Assembly: GCA_001916065.1 (NCBI GenBank)
Contig: MNRS01000001.1
Span: 1-27,030 of the forward strand
Reading direction: 5' to 3'
Length of the DNA stretch: 27,030 nt
From: Clostridium sp. 28_17
GTDB lineage: Bacteria; Bacillota; Clostridia; TANB77; CAG-508
In this document: positions 1 to 7,686 of the stretch, piece by piece
Layout of the letters: each line of letters begins with the position of its first letter
How positions within the stretch are numbered: position 1 is the stretch's first letter
The notes under the pieces: model-generated
Told to the model about the DNA's origin: nothing
Database searches by the model: none
What the model saw: the letters and a program-made list of their open reading frames with translations, nothing else
Program-made: the position numbers and the translations under genes

Positions 1-237
1 GAGGAAGGAAGTGGTAATATGATGGCAGTAATGGAAATGCTACTAGCAGAAAATGAAAAATACATAAATATTGGAAGACAAGAAGGACGACAAGAAGGTA
101 GATTAGAAGGTAGATTAGAGGGTGGCAAGCAAAAAATAAAAGAAATAGTACAAAAAATGATTGCAGAAAATTTCACAAAAGAAATGATAATGAAAATAAC
201 AGGACTAAAAAAAGAAGAGATAGAAGAGATAAAATAA
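1..237 (+). CDS. Rpn-family PD-(D/E)XK nuclease/transposase-like protein, C-terminal end (5' truncated by window)
   Basis: The reading frame is open from base 1, so the visible part is only the last 78 codons of a longer gene. The internal ATG at 19 is unlikely to be the true start because no ribosome binding site precedes it. The visible region carries the repeated GRQEG/GRLEG motif (about residues 25-41), followed by a short helical tail ending in KKEEIEEIK. In Firmicutes this repeat is the usual C-terminal signature of Rpn/PDDEXK_2 proteins (recombination-promoting nuclease, often annotated as putative transposase). The catalytic D-ExK core would lie upstream of the window and is not seen. 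It is convergent with the XRE gene, with a shared hairpin between them. The family call rests on the tail only. Confidence 0.65.
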   Translation, partial: EEGSGNMMAVMEMLLAENEKYINIGRQEGRQEGRLEGRLEGGKQKIKEIVQKMIAENFTKEMIMKITGLKKEEIEEIK

Positions 238-264
238 AAGAAGGAACTAAAAAGGTCCTTCTTT
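237..264. terminator. Bidirectional terminator between convergent genes
   Basis: AAAGAAGGA (237-245) pairs perfectly with TCCTTCTTT (256-264), a 9-bp stem with a 10-nt loop. It sits between the stop of the Rpn-type gene and the stop of the XRE gene. The minus-strand side is followed by a T-rich tract, so it should work best for the XRE gene. Confidence 0.6.
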
Positions 265-270
265 AAAAAA

Positions 271-609
271 TTAAATATTATCAAGTAAATCAATTACAGA
301 CAAAACAAAATTCAATTTATCTCTAGACAACTTACTAGCCTTTTTAGACAACTCCATCTGAGCCTCCAACTCTTTACTAACAATCAATTTTTCAAAAATA
401 ACATTAGGAGAAATTCCCAAAATATTCATATAATTAACAAGAGTCTCAACTTTAACTCCGCCAGTTCCATTCTCAATTCTAGAAATATACTTTACAGAAA
501 TTCCTAATTTTTCAGCAATTATTTCTTGTGTAAATTTATTTTTGACGCGGTACTCTTTAAAAACCTCGCCAAGAACTTTATCAATGTCAAATTTTTTTAA
601 AGACTTCAT
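271..609 (-). CDS. XRE-family helix-turn-helix transcriptional regulator
   Basis: A 112-residue DNA-binding protein. The start is taken at 609, because GGAGG at 616-620 lies six bases upstream; a longer reading from 657 would cross this site. Residues about 15-70 form a Cro/C1-type HTH (GEVFKEYRVKNKFTQEIIAEKL, then GISVKYISRIENG, then VETLVNYMNILGI). The remaining 40 residues are a helical tail, probably for dimerisation. Stand-alone regulators of this type often repress their own promoter or guard a mobile element. Its target cannot be read from the sequence, but a palindrome lies upstream at 676-685. A minus-strand TATAAT (637-642) gives a likely transcription start about 20 bases before the start codon. 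Confidence 0.9.
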   Translation of the reverse strand: MKSLKKFDIDKVLGEVFKEYRVKNKFTQEIIAEKLGISVKYISRIENGTGGVKVETLVNYMNILGISPNVIFEKLIVSKELEAQMELSKKASKLSRDKLNFVLSVIDLLDNI

Positions 610-807
610 TTTATACCTCCATATTACTTTAAATCCATTATAATAAAAGTATATCAAGGCGTTTTAATAAATTAAACCAATTGGTAATATGAAATCATAT
701 TTGATATAAACCTTGGAAAATACTGAATTATAAAGAATAAAAAATAAAAACAAACAAGCAATATAACACTATTAGTTATACCCAAATCTGAAGATATATA
801 TTCATAC
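610..807. promoter_or_regulatory. Intergenic region with XRE promoter -10 and palindrome ACCAATTGGT
   Basis: No gene is visible. On the minus strand, TATAAT at 637-642 is a good -10 for the XRE gene but lacks a recognisable -35 at normal spacing. A perfect 10-bp palindrome ACCAATTGGT at 676-685, next to TTAAT-AA-ATTAA at 663-674, is a candidate operator. The rest is AT-rich without obvious structure. Confidence 0.35.
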
Positions 808-841
808 AAAAAAAAAAACACCTATGAAAATCATAGATGTT
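808..841 (-). terminator. Rho-independent terminator of tRNA-Arg
   Basis: On the minus strand AACATCTATG pairs with CATAGGTGTT (positions 841-832 and 826-817; one G-U pair), followed by a run of about eleven T. The G-U pair becomes a C-A mismatch on the plus strand, so the hairpin is specific to minus-strand transcription and ends the tRNA-Arg transcript. Confidence 0.85.
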
Positions 842-844
842 ATC

Positions 845-921
845 TGGTGGGCCAAGAGGGATTCGAACCCCCGACCCCACGCTTAGAAGGCGTGTGCTCT
901 ATCCAACTGAGCTATTGACCC
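845..921 (-). tRNA. tRNA-Arg (anticodon UCU)
   Basis: A complete cloverleaf read on the minus strand. The acceptor GGGTCAA (921-915) pairs with TTGGCCC (855-849). The D-arm is GCTCAGTTGGATAGAGC. The anticodon loop CTTCTAA has anticodon TCT (885-887), and the T-arm contains GGTTCGAATCC. The CCA end is encoded (847-845). It decodes AGA and AGG, the dominant arginine codons of the host-type genes here. This matters because CGG appears to be avoided (see the frameshift sites). Confidence 0.97.
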
Positions 922-941
922 ATAACGTTTGAACAATAACT

Positions 942-970
942 ATAATAACACAAAAAAATAATAATGTCAA
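942..970 (-). promoter_or_regulatory. Sigma-A-type promoter of tRNA-Arg
   Basis: On the minus strand there is a perfect -35 TTGACA (970-965), a 17-base spacer and -10 TATTAT (947-942). The predicted start lies about 14 bases before the mature tRNA. Confidence 0.85.
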
Positions 971-1108
971 TGAAAAATAGCAAAAAAATACAAAAAATTT
1001 TGAGTATGTTACTATTCACAGATCATAAAATCATAACCATAAGCAATGAATTATAACTTAAAAAAACTGAACACTATATATCCGTAATGTGAAATCTTTG
1101 TGAAAAAC

Positions 1109-1137
1109 TTTACAACAAAAAAACAAAATGATATTAT
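1109..1137 (+). promoter_or_regulatory. Sigma-A-type promoter of the ABC exporter operon
   Basis: TTTACA (1109-1114), a 17-base spacer, TATTAT (1132-1137). This leaves a leader of about 55 bases to the GTG start at 1198, which has AAGGAGG about seven bases upstream. Confidence 0.65.
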
Positions 1138-1197
1138 AGTAGCAACAAAGCAAGACAAAAGTCTTACGGAAAATAAAAATGTAAGGAGGAATTTCTC

Positions 1198-2139
1198 GTG
1201 ATTGAAGTAAAAAACATCACAAAAAAATACGGAAACTTTACTGCCGTAGATAATATCAACTTCAAAATAGAAGAAGGTGAAATAATAGGACTACTTGGCC
1301 CAAACGGAGCAGGAAAAAGTACAACAATGAACATGATAACAGGGTATATCGAACCAACAGAAGGAGAAATAATAGTAAACGGATATGATATATCAAAAAA
1401 ACCCAAAAAAGCAAAAGCACAAATAGGATACATGCCAGAAGGAGTCCCACTATATTCAGACCTAACAGTAAAAGAATTTGTCACATACATGGCTGAACTA
1501 AAAAAAGTAGACAGAAAAACAAGAAAAGAAAAAGTCGAAAAAATAATAGAACAAACAGGCCTAAAAGATGTAGAAAAAAAATTAACACGTAACCTATCAA
1601 GAGGATACAAACAAAGAGTAAGTATGGCAGGGGCACTAGTAGGAGAACCCAAAATCCTTATATTAGATGAACCAACAGTAGGACTAGACCCAAAACAAAT
1701 AACAGAAATAAGAGCATTAATAAAAGAACTTGGAAAAACACATACAGTAATACTAAGTTCACACATATTATCAGAAGTAAGTCAAATCTGTAACAAAGTA
1801 ATAATAATAAATAAAGGAAAAATAGTTGCCATTGACACGCCAGAAAACCTAGAAAAGAAAGTAGAAAGCAACAACACAACATATGTAACAGTTGAAGACA
1901 CAGAAAACAAAATGGAAACAATAAAAGAAAAAATACCAGAAATAAAAGAAATCAAATTAATAAAAGAAAACGAAGACGGTACAAAACAATATGTACTAGA
2001 ATCAGAAAAAGATGTAGATTTAAGAAAAATAGTGTTTAACGAATTTGCAAAAGAAAACATAACAATATTCGAAATGAAAAAAGCAGACACAACACTAGAA
2101 GATGCATTTATGAAATTAATAGAAGGAGGAAAAAAATAA
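1198..2139 (+). CDS. ABC transporter ATP-binding protein (GldA/NosF-like)
   Basis: A 313-residue ATPase that would power the membrane partner encoded next. GTG is the start, with AAGGAGG upstream. Domains: Walker A GPNGAGKST at residues 34-42; a Q-loop region around YMPEG (78-82) in which the usual glutamine is replaced, as in many exporters of this group; signature LSRGYKQR at 133-140; Walker B ILILDE at 153-158; switch histidine in LSSH (189). Residues after about 215 form the accessory C-terminal domain common in ABC-2 exporters. The stop overlaps the permease start by one base (TAATG), so the two are translationally coupled. The substrate is unknown. Relatives next to a GldG-type protein are usually annotated as gliding-motility-like exporters, but gliding cannot be inferred in a Firmicute. 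Confidence 0.95.
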   Translation: MIEVKNITKKYGNFTAVDNINFKIEEGEIIGLLGPNGAGKSTTMNMITGYIEPTEGEIIVNGYDISKKPKKAKAQIGYMPEGVPLYSDLTVKEFVTYMAELKKVDRKTRKEKVEKIIEQTGLKDVEKKLTRNLSRGYKQRVSMAGALVGEPKILILDEPTVGLDPKQITEIRALIKELGKTHTVILSSHILSEVSQICNKVIIINKGKIVAIDTPENLEKKVESNNTTYVTVEDTENKMETIKEKIPEIKEIKLIKENEDGTKQYVLESEKDVDLRKIVFNEFAKENITIFEMKKADTTLEDAFMKLIEGGKK

Positions 2140-2825
2140 TGTGGGCAGTCATCAAAAAAGAATTTAAATCATATTTTTACACACCAATTGGTTACATATT
2201 TATTGGAGTATTTTTAATAGCATTCAGTATATCATTCTTCTTTAGTGTAGTAAGCTCTGGAAATGTAAACTTTGAATACATTTATTATACATTACCAACA
2301 ATACTAGTTTTAGCATTTATAATACCATTACTAACAATGAGGTCATTTGCAGAAGAGAGAAAAACAGGAACAGAACAACTACTATTAACATCACCTGTAA
2401 GTATAACAAAAATAGTATTAGGTAAATTTATAGCAGCACTATTAATAGTAATAATAACAGAATTATGTACATTTATGTACTTTGGAATTTTATGCCACTA
2501 CGGGGTACCAAAACTAACAACAACATTTGCAACAATGCTAGGATTTTTATTATTTGTAATGTCATATATCTCATTTGGAATGTTAACATCAAGTTTAACA
2601 GAAAACCAAATAATAGCTGGAATAATCTCAATAGGATTTTTCATAATAACATGGGTTCTACCAGAATTCAATTCAAGTTTAGAAGGTTTTTCTTTCATAA
2701 ATATGTTTTACAAATATACACAAGGACAAATTGACATAGCAAATACAGTTACATTTTTAACATTTACAATTACATGCTTATTATTAACAATAACAACAAT
2801 GCAAAGAAGAAAAAGTGTAAAATAG
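2139..2825 (+). CDS. ABC-2 family permease (GldF-like)
   Basis: A 228-residue integral membrane protein with about six hydrophobic segments: near residues 15-37, 52-70, 95-118, 130-152, 157-178 and 203-222. It begins with the cytoplasmic amphipathic MWAVIKKEFKSYFYTPIGY typical of ABC-2 permeases in the GldF/NosY branch. The soluble motif RSFAEERKTGTEQLLLTSPV (about 68-87) is characteristic of this family. Its ATG shares one base with the ATPase stop, and AGGAGGA lies inside the end of the ATPase gene. It should form the membrane channel with the ATPase. The gene ends in TAG followed at once by TAA, showing that TAG is a normal stop here. Confidence 0.93.
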   Translation: MWAVIKKEFKSYFYTPIGYIFIGVFLIAFSISFFFSVVSSGNVNFEYIYYTLPTILVLAFIIPLLTMRSFAEERKTGTEQLLLTSPVSITKIVLGKFIAALLIVIITELCTFMYFGILCHYGVPKLTTTFATMLGFLLFVMSYISFGMLTSSLTENQIIAGIISIGFFIITWVLPEFNSSLEGFSFINMFYKYTQGQIDIANTVTFLTFTITCLLLTITTMQRRKSVK

Positions 2826-2883
2826 TAAAGAGAAGATTTGAAAAAATCAAATTAATAACATAAATGAAAGGAATGGTAAAAAA

Positions 2884-4503
2884 GTGAAAGAAGATAAAAA
2901 GACAGAAAAACTAAGCAAAGAAGAGAAAAAAACAACAGGAAAATTAAGCAAAGAAGAAAAAAAGACAAAAAAAGCAGCAGAAAAATTAGACAAAAAAGCA
3001 AAAAAGAACAAAGCCGACAACAAAAAAGAAAAGAAACCAAATAAATTTATAGAAACAATCAAAAAAAGATGGCTAATAAATGGAACAAAAACATTCTTAT
3101 TAGTAGTAATAATACTAGCAGTATTCGTTGGAATAAGCGTATTAATGAAAAAAATAAATCCAACACCAATTGACCTAACAGAAGACAAATTATTTACACT
3201 AACAAGCGAAAGCAAAGAAAAAGTAAAAGACATAGACAAAGACATAAACATTTATTTTGTTGGATATTCAGATGATGACTCAACACTTGACCTAGCAAAA
3301 CAATATACAAAAGTAAATGACAAAATAAAAGTAGAAGCAGTAACACAAGACAGTAGACCAGACTTAGTACAAAAATATGGAATCGAAACATCAAGCAATG
3401 GAATAATAGTAGAATCTGGAGACAACTACAAAGTACTCGCTTCAAGTGATTTATACACATATGACAAATCAACAGGAGAATCAGTAAACGTAGCAGAAGA
3501 AAAACTAACAGCAGCAATAAGAACAGTATCAGTAGAAGAATTACCAAAAGTATATTTCTTAAGTGGATATAGTTCATTTACACTAAAAAGTGGAATGCAA
3601 TACTTAAATATGTATTTACAAAATGAAGTAAATCAAGTAGAAACATTAGACATACTATCAACAGGAAAAGTACCAGATGACTGCAACACTCTAGTAATAG
3701 CATCACCAGAAAAAGATTTTGACGACGTAGCAACAAATGCGATTACAGAATATATAAACAAAGGCGGAAACATCTTATGGTTAAACGCAGCACTAGCAAA
3801 ACAAGTAGACTTGCCAAATGTTAATAAAATATTGGCTTTATATGGCGTAAAACCATTTGAAATAGGAATAATCAGAGAAACAGACTCAAGCAAAATGGTA
3901 TCAAATTCACCAGACCTAATTATGCCAGAAATACAATATGCAGATGCAACAAACAAACTATATAATTCAGAAGGAGTTATATTTATAAATGCAACAAAAA
4001 TAAATGTAGCAAGTGACGAAGAACTAGAAAGTCTAAACACAACAAAAACAGCATTAGTAAAAACAAGTGAAAAGGCTTATTTTAGAACAAACTTTAAAAA
4101 TCAATCAAATTCTGCACAAGACGGAGAAGAAAAAGGAGCATTCTTAGTAGGAGCCCAATTTGACAAAACAGTAACCGAAGCAAATGAAGAAACAGACACA
4201 AAAGAAGTAAAATCAAAATTAATCATATATGGAGAAAATTACTTCGTATCAGACTATCAACTAACACAGTCAACACAAACTCCAATGGTAGCATATAGAC
4301 AAAATAAAGATTTAGTTCTAAACTCAATTGCATACTTATCAAATAGAGAAGAAGATATCACTGTAAGAAAGAGTACTGGAGCAGTAACATATACTGCAAC
4401 AGAACAAGAAAACAGAATTATCTTAGGAATAATCACATTTGTTCCACTATTTATAATTGCTATAGGAATTATAGTTTGGAGAGTTAGAAGAAGAAAAAAA
4501 TAA
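2884..4503 (+). CDS. GldG-family ABC transporter auxiliary membrane protein
   Basis: 539 residues, GTG start with GAAAGGA upstream. Residues 1-60 are a highly charged lysine-rich cytoplasmic region containing two copies of KLSKEEKKT. A membrane helix spans about 69-88. The large region 95-505 is predicted to lie outside and matches the GldG/ABC_transp_aux type: it opens with DLTEDKLFTLTSESKEKVKD and later has VYFLSGY and the glycine-rich GGNILWLNAAL. A second membrane helix (about 512-532) ends in RVRRRKK. It follows the permease by 58 bases with no terminator between, so it is the third gene of the exporter operon and likely the extracytoplasmic substrate-handling part. The highly charged N-terminus is longer than usual for the family. 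Confidence 0.88.
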   Translation: MKEDKKTEKLSKEEKKTTGKLSKEEKKTKKAAEKLDKKAKKNKADNKKEKKPNKFIETIKKRWLINGTKTFLLVVIILAVFVGISVLMKKINPTPIDLTEDKLFTLTSESKEKVKDIDKDINIYFVGYSDDDSTLDLAKQYTKVNDKIKVEAVTQDSRPDLVQKYGIETSSNGIIVESGDNYKVLASSDLYTYDKSTGESVNVAEEKLTAAIRTVSVEELPKVYFLSGYSSFTLKSGMQYLNMYLQNEVNQVETLDILSTGKVPDDCNTLVIASPEKDFDDVATNAITEYINKGGNILWLNAALAKQVDLPNVNKILALYGVKPFEIGIIRETDSSKMVSNSPDLIMPEIQYADATNKLYNSEGVIFINATKINVASDEELESLNTTKTALVKTSEKAYFRTNFKNQSNSAQDGEEKGAFLVGAQFDKTVTEANEETDTKEVKSKLIIYGENYFVSDYQLTQSTQTPMVAYRQNKDLVLNSIAYLSNREEDITVRKSTGAVTYTATEQENRIILGIITFVPLFIIAIGIIVWRVRRRKK

Positions 4504-4518
4504 TCATAAAAATAAAGC

Positions 4519-4553
4519 AAGTCCCATAAAATAATATGGGGCTTATTTTTTTT
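4519..4553 (+). terminator. Terminator of the ABC exporter operon
   Basis: AAGTCCCAT (4519-4527) pairs with ATGGGGCTT (4536-4544) with one G-U pair, followed by a T-rich run (ATTTTTTTT). Confidence 0.9.
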
Positions 4554-4599
4554 ATGGAAAATAAGTAACGCAAAAATTATGAAGGGAAACAAACTTTTT

Positions 4600-5635
4600 A
4601 TGAGTATTTTAAAAGTTGTATTTGTCATAATAGGAACATTGATAGGAGCAGGCTTTGCATCAGGCCAAGAAGTTTATATATTTTTTTATTCATATGGAGT
4701 CAAAGGAATATTAGGAATTATAATATCAAGTGGAATTATAGGATTTACAATATATAAAACATTGAAAATAACAAAAGAAAACAACATAGAAAACTACAAA
4801 GGATTTTTAGACAATTTTATAAAAAAAGAAAAATTAAAAGAACTAATAAACTCAATTATAAACATATTCATTTTAATATCATTTTATGTAATGATAGCAG
4901 GATTTGGAGCATATTTAGAACAAGAAATAAATTTAAACAGTTTTATTGGAAGTAGTATTTTGGCCTTTTTATGTGTAATTCTATTTAAAACAAACATAAA
5001 AGGAATTGTAAAAATAAATGAAATACTAATTCCAATTTTAATAGCAGTAGTATTAGTAATACGGAATAGTAAATATTCAAAATATAGATATCAACACTTT
5101 GAACAACCATATAGTTTCACAAAAAAATGAAAGTTTACTTCAAAATTGGTTTATAACAAGCATCTTGTATGCAAGTTACAACTGTGTTTTACTAATCCCG
5201 GTTTTGATTTCCATAAAAGAGCTCATTTTAAAAAATAAAAACATAAAACACATTTCGATTCTTGTTAGCATAATTATGATTATTTTATTAAGTGTTATTT
5301 TTCTTTTTTTGATTAATGTAGACGTAGATATTAAACAGTTGCAAATGCCTGCAGTATATGCTATAAACAACATTTGGCCGGGAATTAAGAAAATATATGG
5401 AATTATTATTTTAATTTCTATTTTTACCACTGCAATTTCTTTGGGAATGGGATTTTTAAAAAATGTTGTGAATAATAAAAGGGGTTTTAATACTATATCG
5501 ATTTTGATGTGTATTAGTTCTGTTATTTTTTCTGGTTTCGGTTTTTCTAATTTGGTGAATTTCCTTTATCCAATTTTGGGTGTTTTTGGACTGATACAGA
5601 TTATACAGATTTTTTGCAAATTAGAAAGTCGTTAA
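4600..5635 (+). CDS. ykvI: YkvI-family membrane protein, two frames joined by a +1 shift at a CGG codon
   Basis: Start taken at 4600, where AAGGGA (4582-4587) can serve; the in-frame ATG at 4579 has no ribosome binding site. The frame opens with the family hallmark GTLIGAGFASGQEV, then several membrane helices, up to LIPILIAVVLVI. The next codon is CGG (5062-5064, codon 155) and this frame stops at 5128-5130. Skipping the C at 5062 continues at once in the +1 frame as GIVNIQNIDINTL, then NWFITSILYASYN and the remaining helices, to a stop at 5633-5635. The joined product is 344 residues, the normal YkvI size (ten or more membrane helices, LeuT-like fold, substrate uncertain). The continuous homology on both sides places the break within a few bases. 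It could instead be a simple pseudogene or assembly error, but see the identical lesion at 24051. A terminator lies just upstream, so it is probably a separate unit. Confidence 0.82.
5059..5071 (+). other. Putative +1 frameshift site: ATA-C-GGA-ATA-GTA
   Basis: In the zero frame this reads ATA CGG AAT AGT and reaches TGA 21 codons later. In the +1 frame, skipping C5062, it reads ATA GGA ATA GTA and gives a continuous YkvI. CGGAATAGTA matches CGGAGTAGTG at 24051-24060 in eight of ten positions. Confidence 0.6.
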
Positions 5636-5760
5636 AATGTCATATTTTGTAAAAAAATTTTTCTTATATAAAAAATAAGCACAATAATATTGCAAAAAAA
5701 ACCAAAAACTGATATAACATAAATAGAAAAAAACAACCAGCAAACAAAGGAGGAAAACAC
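5636..5760 (+). other. Short AT-rich gap before DUF5711 gene
   Basis: No gene is visible. A weak -10-like TATAAA occurs at 5667-5672 without a convincing -35. The strong AAAGGAGG (5746-5753) belongs to the next gene. I see no clear terminator for the YkvI gene. Confidence 0.4.
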
Positions 5761-6942
5761 ATGAAAGATTTCTGGGAAGAACCAAAAGAAAAAAAGATAA
5801 ACAAGAAAAAAATAATAATAACAATAATAACACTAATAATAGTAGCAGCAATAGCAGGAATAACAATAACATACATAAACAACAAAGAAGCACGAACATG
5901 GATAGACAAAAACATACTACAAAAAGAAAAAACACAAAACAACCTAACAAGCATAGAAATAGAAGACGAAAACAACTCAAACATATACGCCTTCAACAAA
6001 TACATAGGAATACTAAACAAAAACAACTTTAAAATATACAACAATGCAGGAAAAGAAGAAAAAAAACTAACACTAGAAATATCCAAACCAATATTCAACC
6101 AATCAAACCGATACCTAGCAGTAGCAGAAGAAAAAGGACAAAAAATATATCTAATTGCAGACAAAGACATATTATGGGAAAGAGAAATAGAAGGAAACAT
6201 ATCACAAATAAGCATAAACAAAAATGGATATGTAGCAGTAACAATAGTAGACACAAGTTACAAAACAGTAATACAACTATTCGACAGCCAAGGAAATGCA
6301 CTATTCAAAACATTCTTATCATCAACAAGAGCAGTAGCAACATCAATATCAGAAGACAACAAATACCTAGCAATAGCACAAGTAGACACATCAGGAACAA
6401 TGATACAATCAAATGTAAAAGTAATGTCAATAGATGATGCAAAAAACAACTCAGAAAATGCAATAAAGAAAATATATGAAGCAGACAAAAACGACCTAAT
6501 AACAAACATCAAATACCAAGACAAAAACAAACTATTATGCATGTATACAGACAAAATAACAGAAATAAAAACAGACCAAACAGTAGAAACAATGCAAGAA
6601 TTTAAAGACAAAAAAATATCATTTGCATCAATAGACTTAGACAATGCATCAATGACAATAGAAGAAAAATCATCAGGACTATTTACAGCAGACTCAGCGG
6701 TAAGCATAATAAATTCAGAAAATAAAAGCACATCATTATACACTGCAGAGTTAGTAACAAAAGAAATATACACAAGTGGAAATATTATAGCATTAAATTT
6801 AGGGTCAGAAGTAGACTTTATAAATACAAACGGATGGCTAGTAAAAAAATACAAAGCAGACCAAGAAATAACAAGCATTGTTCTATCAAACTCAATAGCA
6901 GGAATAATATATAGAGATAATATAGAAATTATAGATTTATAA
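5761..6942 (+). CDS. DUF5711-family membrane-anchored beta-propeller-like protein
   Basis: 393 residues, ATG seven bases after AAAGGAGG. A short acidic/basic cytoplasmic head (1-17) is followed by one membrane helix (about 18-38). The rest, facing outside, repeats short strand motifs of propeller type: YIGILNKNNFKIYNNAGKE, YLAVAEEKGQKIYLIADKD, GYVAVTIVDTSYKTVIQLFD, YLAIAQVD, and a final VDFINTNGWLVKKYKAD. This matches DUF5711, a family of unknown function found in Firmicutes, often beside cvpA and envelope genes. The cvpA gene follows 36 bases after its stop with no terminator, so the two form an operon. Codon choice changes along the gene: Asn is AAC in 16 of 17 cases in the first third but AAT in 7 of 9 in the last third. 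Confidence 0.82.
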   Translation: MKDFWEEPKEKKINKKKIIITIITLIIVAAIAGITITYINNKEARTWIDKNILQKEKTQNNLTSIEIEDENNSNIYAFNKYIGILNKNNFKIYNNAGKEEKKLTLEISKPIFNQSNRYLAVAEEKGQKIYLIADKDILWEREIEGNISQISINKNGYVAVTIVDTSYKTVIQLFDSQGNALFKTFLSSTRAVATSISEDNKYLAIAQVDTSGTMIQSNVKVMSIDDAKNNSENAIKKIYEADKNDLITNIKYQDKNKLLCMYTDKITEIKTDQTVETMQEFKDKKISFASIDLDNASMTIEEKSSGLFTADSAVSIINSENKSTSLYTAELVTKEIYTSGNIIALNLGSEVDFINTNGWLVKKYKADQEITSIVLSNSIAGIIYRDNIEIIDL

Positions 6943-6944
6943 AG

Positions 6945-6978
6945 AAAGGGGAGTATAGGAAACTATACAAGAAAAAAT
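6945..6978 (+). promoter_or_regulatory. Ribosome binding site separated from the cvpA start by a GNRA hairpin
   Basis: The only good Shine-Dalgarno (AAAGGGGAG, 6945-6953) lies about 26 bases before the ATG, too far for normal initiation. Between them GTATAG (6953-6958) and CTATAC (6963-6968) form a perfect 6-bp stem closed by a GAAA tetraloop. Folding would bring GGGGA to about ten bases from the ATG, so the hairpin may be needed for initiation. Confidence 0.5.
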
Positions 6979-7602
6979 ATGGGAATAATAATTGATATAA
7001 TTTTAATAGCAATCTTAATACTTTCAGCATTTTTAGGATACAAAAAAGGATTAGTAAAATTAGGAGCAAAACTATTTGCAGGAATAATTGCAATAGTTAT
7101 AACACTAATTTTATATAGACCAATAGCAGGTGTCATAATAAAAAACACACAATTAGAAGTAAATTTAAAAAATACAATAATAACCAATGCATCAAAAGCA
7201 ATAAACAAAGATGATGAAAAAAAGGACGAAAATAAAATATCAACACAAGTAACAAATCAAGTATCAGAGCAGGTAGAAAACGAAATATTGCCACAACAAG
7301 CAGAAAAAATAGCCAGAGAAATTATATATGCAGTAACAGCAATAGTATTATTCATACTTGTAAAAATAGCATTAAGCGTAGTAATAACACTATTAGGTTT
7401 TGTAGCAAATTTACCAATACTAAAACAATTCAACGAAGTTGGAGGACTTGCATATGGAATATTAAGAGGAATAATAATAGTATTTGTAATAGCAGTAATA
7501 ATGGGAGTTGTAGCAAAAATAAATCCAGAAAGTAGCATAAACGAAAATATACAAAACTCATTTATAACAAAAAATATATATGAAAAAATAATAAAAATTT
7601 AA
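6979..7602 (+). CDS. cvpA: CvpA family protein
   Basis: 207 residues with four membrane helices (about 3-20, 28-50, 112-137, 160-183) separated by a long hydrophilic loop (55-110) rich in Lys, Asp, Gln and Glu. The first helix plus GYKKGLVKLGAKLF is the typical CvpA opening, and the glycine-rich GGLAYGILRGIIIVFVIAVI near 154-173 is the conserved C-terminal signature. CvpA proteins are inner-membrane proteins linked to envelope homeostasis and, in enterobacteria, to colicin V export and bile tolerance; the molecular activity is not settled. ATG at 6979 is the first plausible start. It shares a transcript with DUF5711 and ends at a strong terminator. Confidence 0.88.
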   Translation: MGIIIDIILIAILILSAFLGYKKGLVKLGAKLFAGIIAIVITLILYRPIAGVIIKNTQLEVNLKNTIITNASKAINKDDEKKDENKISTQVTNQVSEQVENEILPQQAEKIAREIIYAVTAIVLFILVKIALSVVITLLGFVANLPILKQFNEVGGLAYGILRGIIIVFVIAVIMGVVAKINPESSINENIQNSFITKNIYEKIIKI

Positions 7603-7604
7603 AC

Positions 7605-7634
7605 AAAAAAGCGCAAATTTATTGCGTTTTTTTT
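7605..7634 (+). terminator. Terminator of the DUF5711-cvpA operon
   Basis: CGCAA (7612-7616) pairs with TTGCG (7622-7626), extended by A-T pairs between AAAAAAG and the following T run (eight T). The 3' arm overlaps the candidate -35 of the next gene. Confidence 0.85.
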
Positions 7635-7650
7635 ATATTTTTGTTATACT
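7622..7650 (+). promoter_or_regulatory. Candidate promoter of the LCP gene, overlapping the upstream terminator
   Basis: TATACT (7645-7650) is a good -10. At 17 bases upstream, TTGCGT (7622-7627) is a partial -35 formed by the 3' arm of the terminator hairpin. The predicted start near 7657 would exclude the ATG at 7657 as an initiator, in agreement with the TTG start at 7687. Confidence 0.5.
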
Positions 7651-7686
7651 TATATCATGATTTTTAAAAATTTAGGAGTGGTTATT

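Noticed and set aside
1164..1766. Long minus-strand frames opposite the ABC genes and many other genes
   Set aside because: They are antisense shadows of A-rich coding sequence: rich in Leu, Phe and Ser, without binding sites or family signatures.
4579..4599. ATG 4579 as the start of the YkvI gene
   Set aside because: No binding site upstream; AAGGGA at 4582-4587 serves ATG 4600, which gives the usual family N-terminus.
5121..5127. The A7 run as the cause of the YkvI frame break
   Set aside because: Reading the +1 frame upstream shows better family-like sequence (GIVNIQNIDINTLNNHIVSQ) from 5063 on, so the shift must occur before the A run, at C5062.
5099..5635. A separate gene starting at TTG 5099 after the first YkvI half
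   Set aside because: No binding site precedes it, and the +1 frame is already open back to 5060 with YkvI-like text, so it is the second half of one gene.
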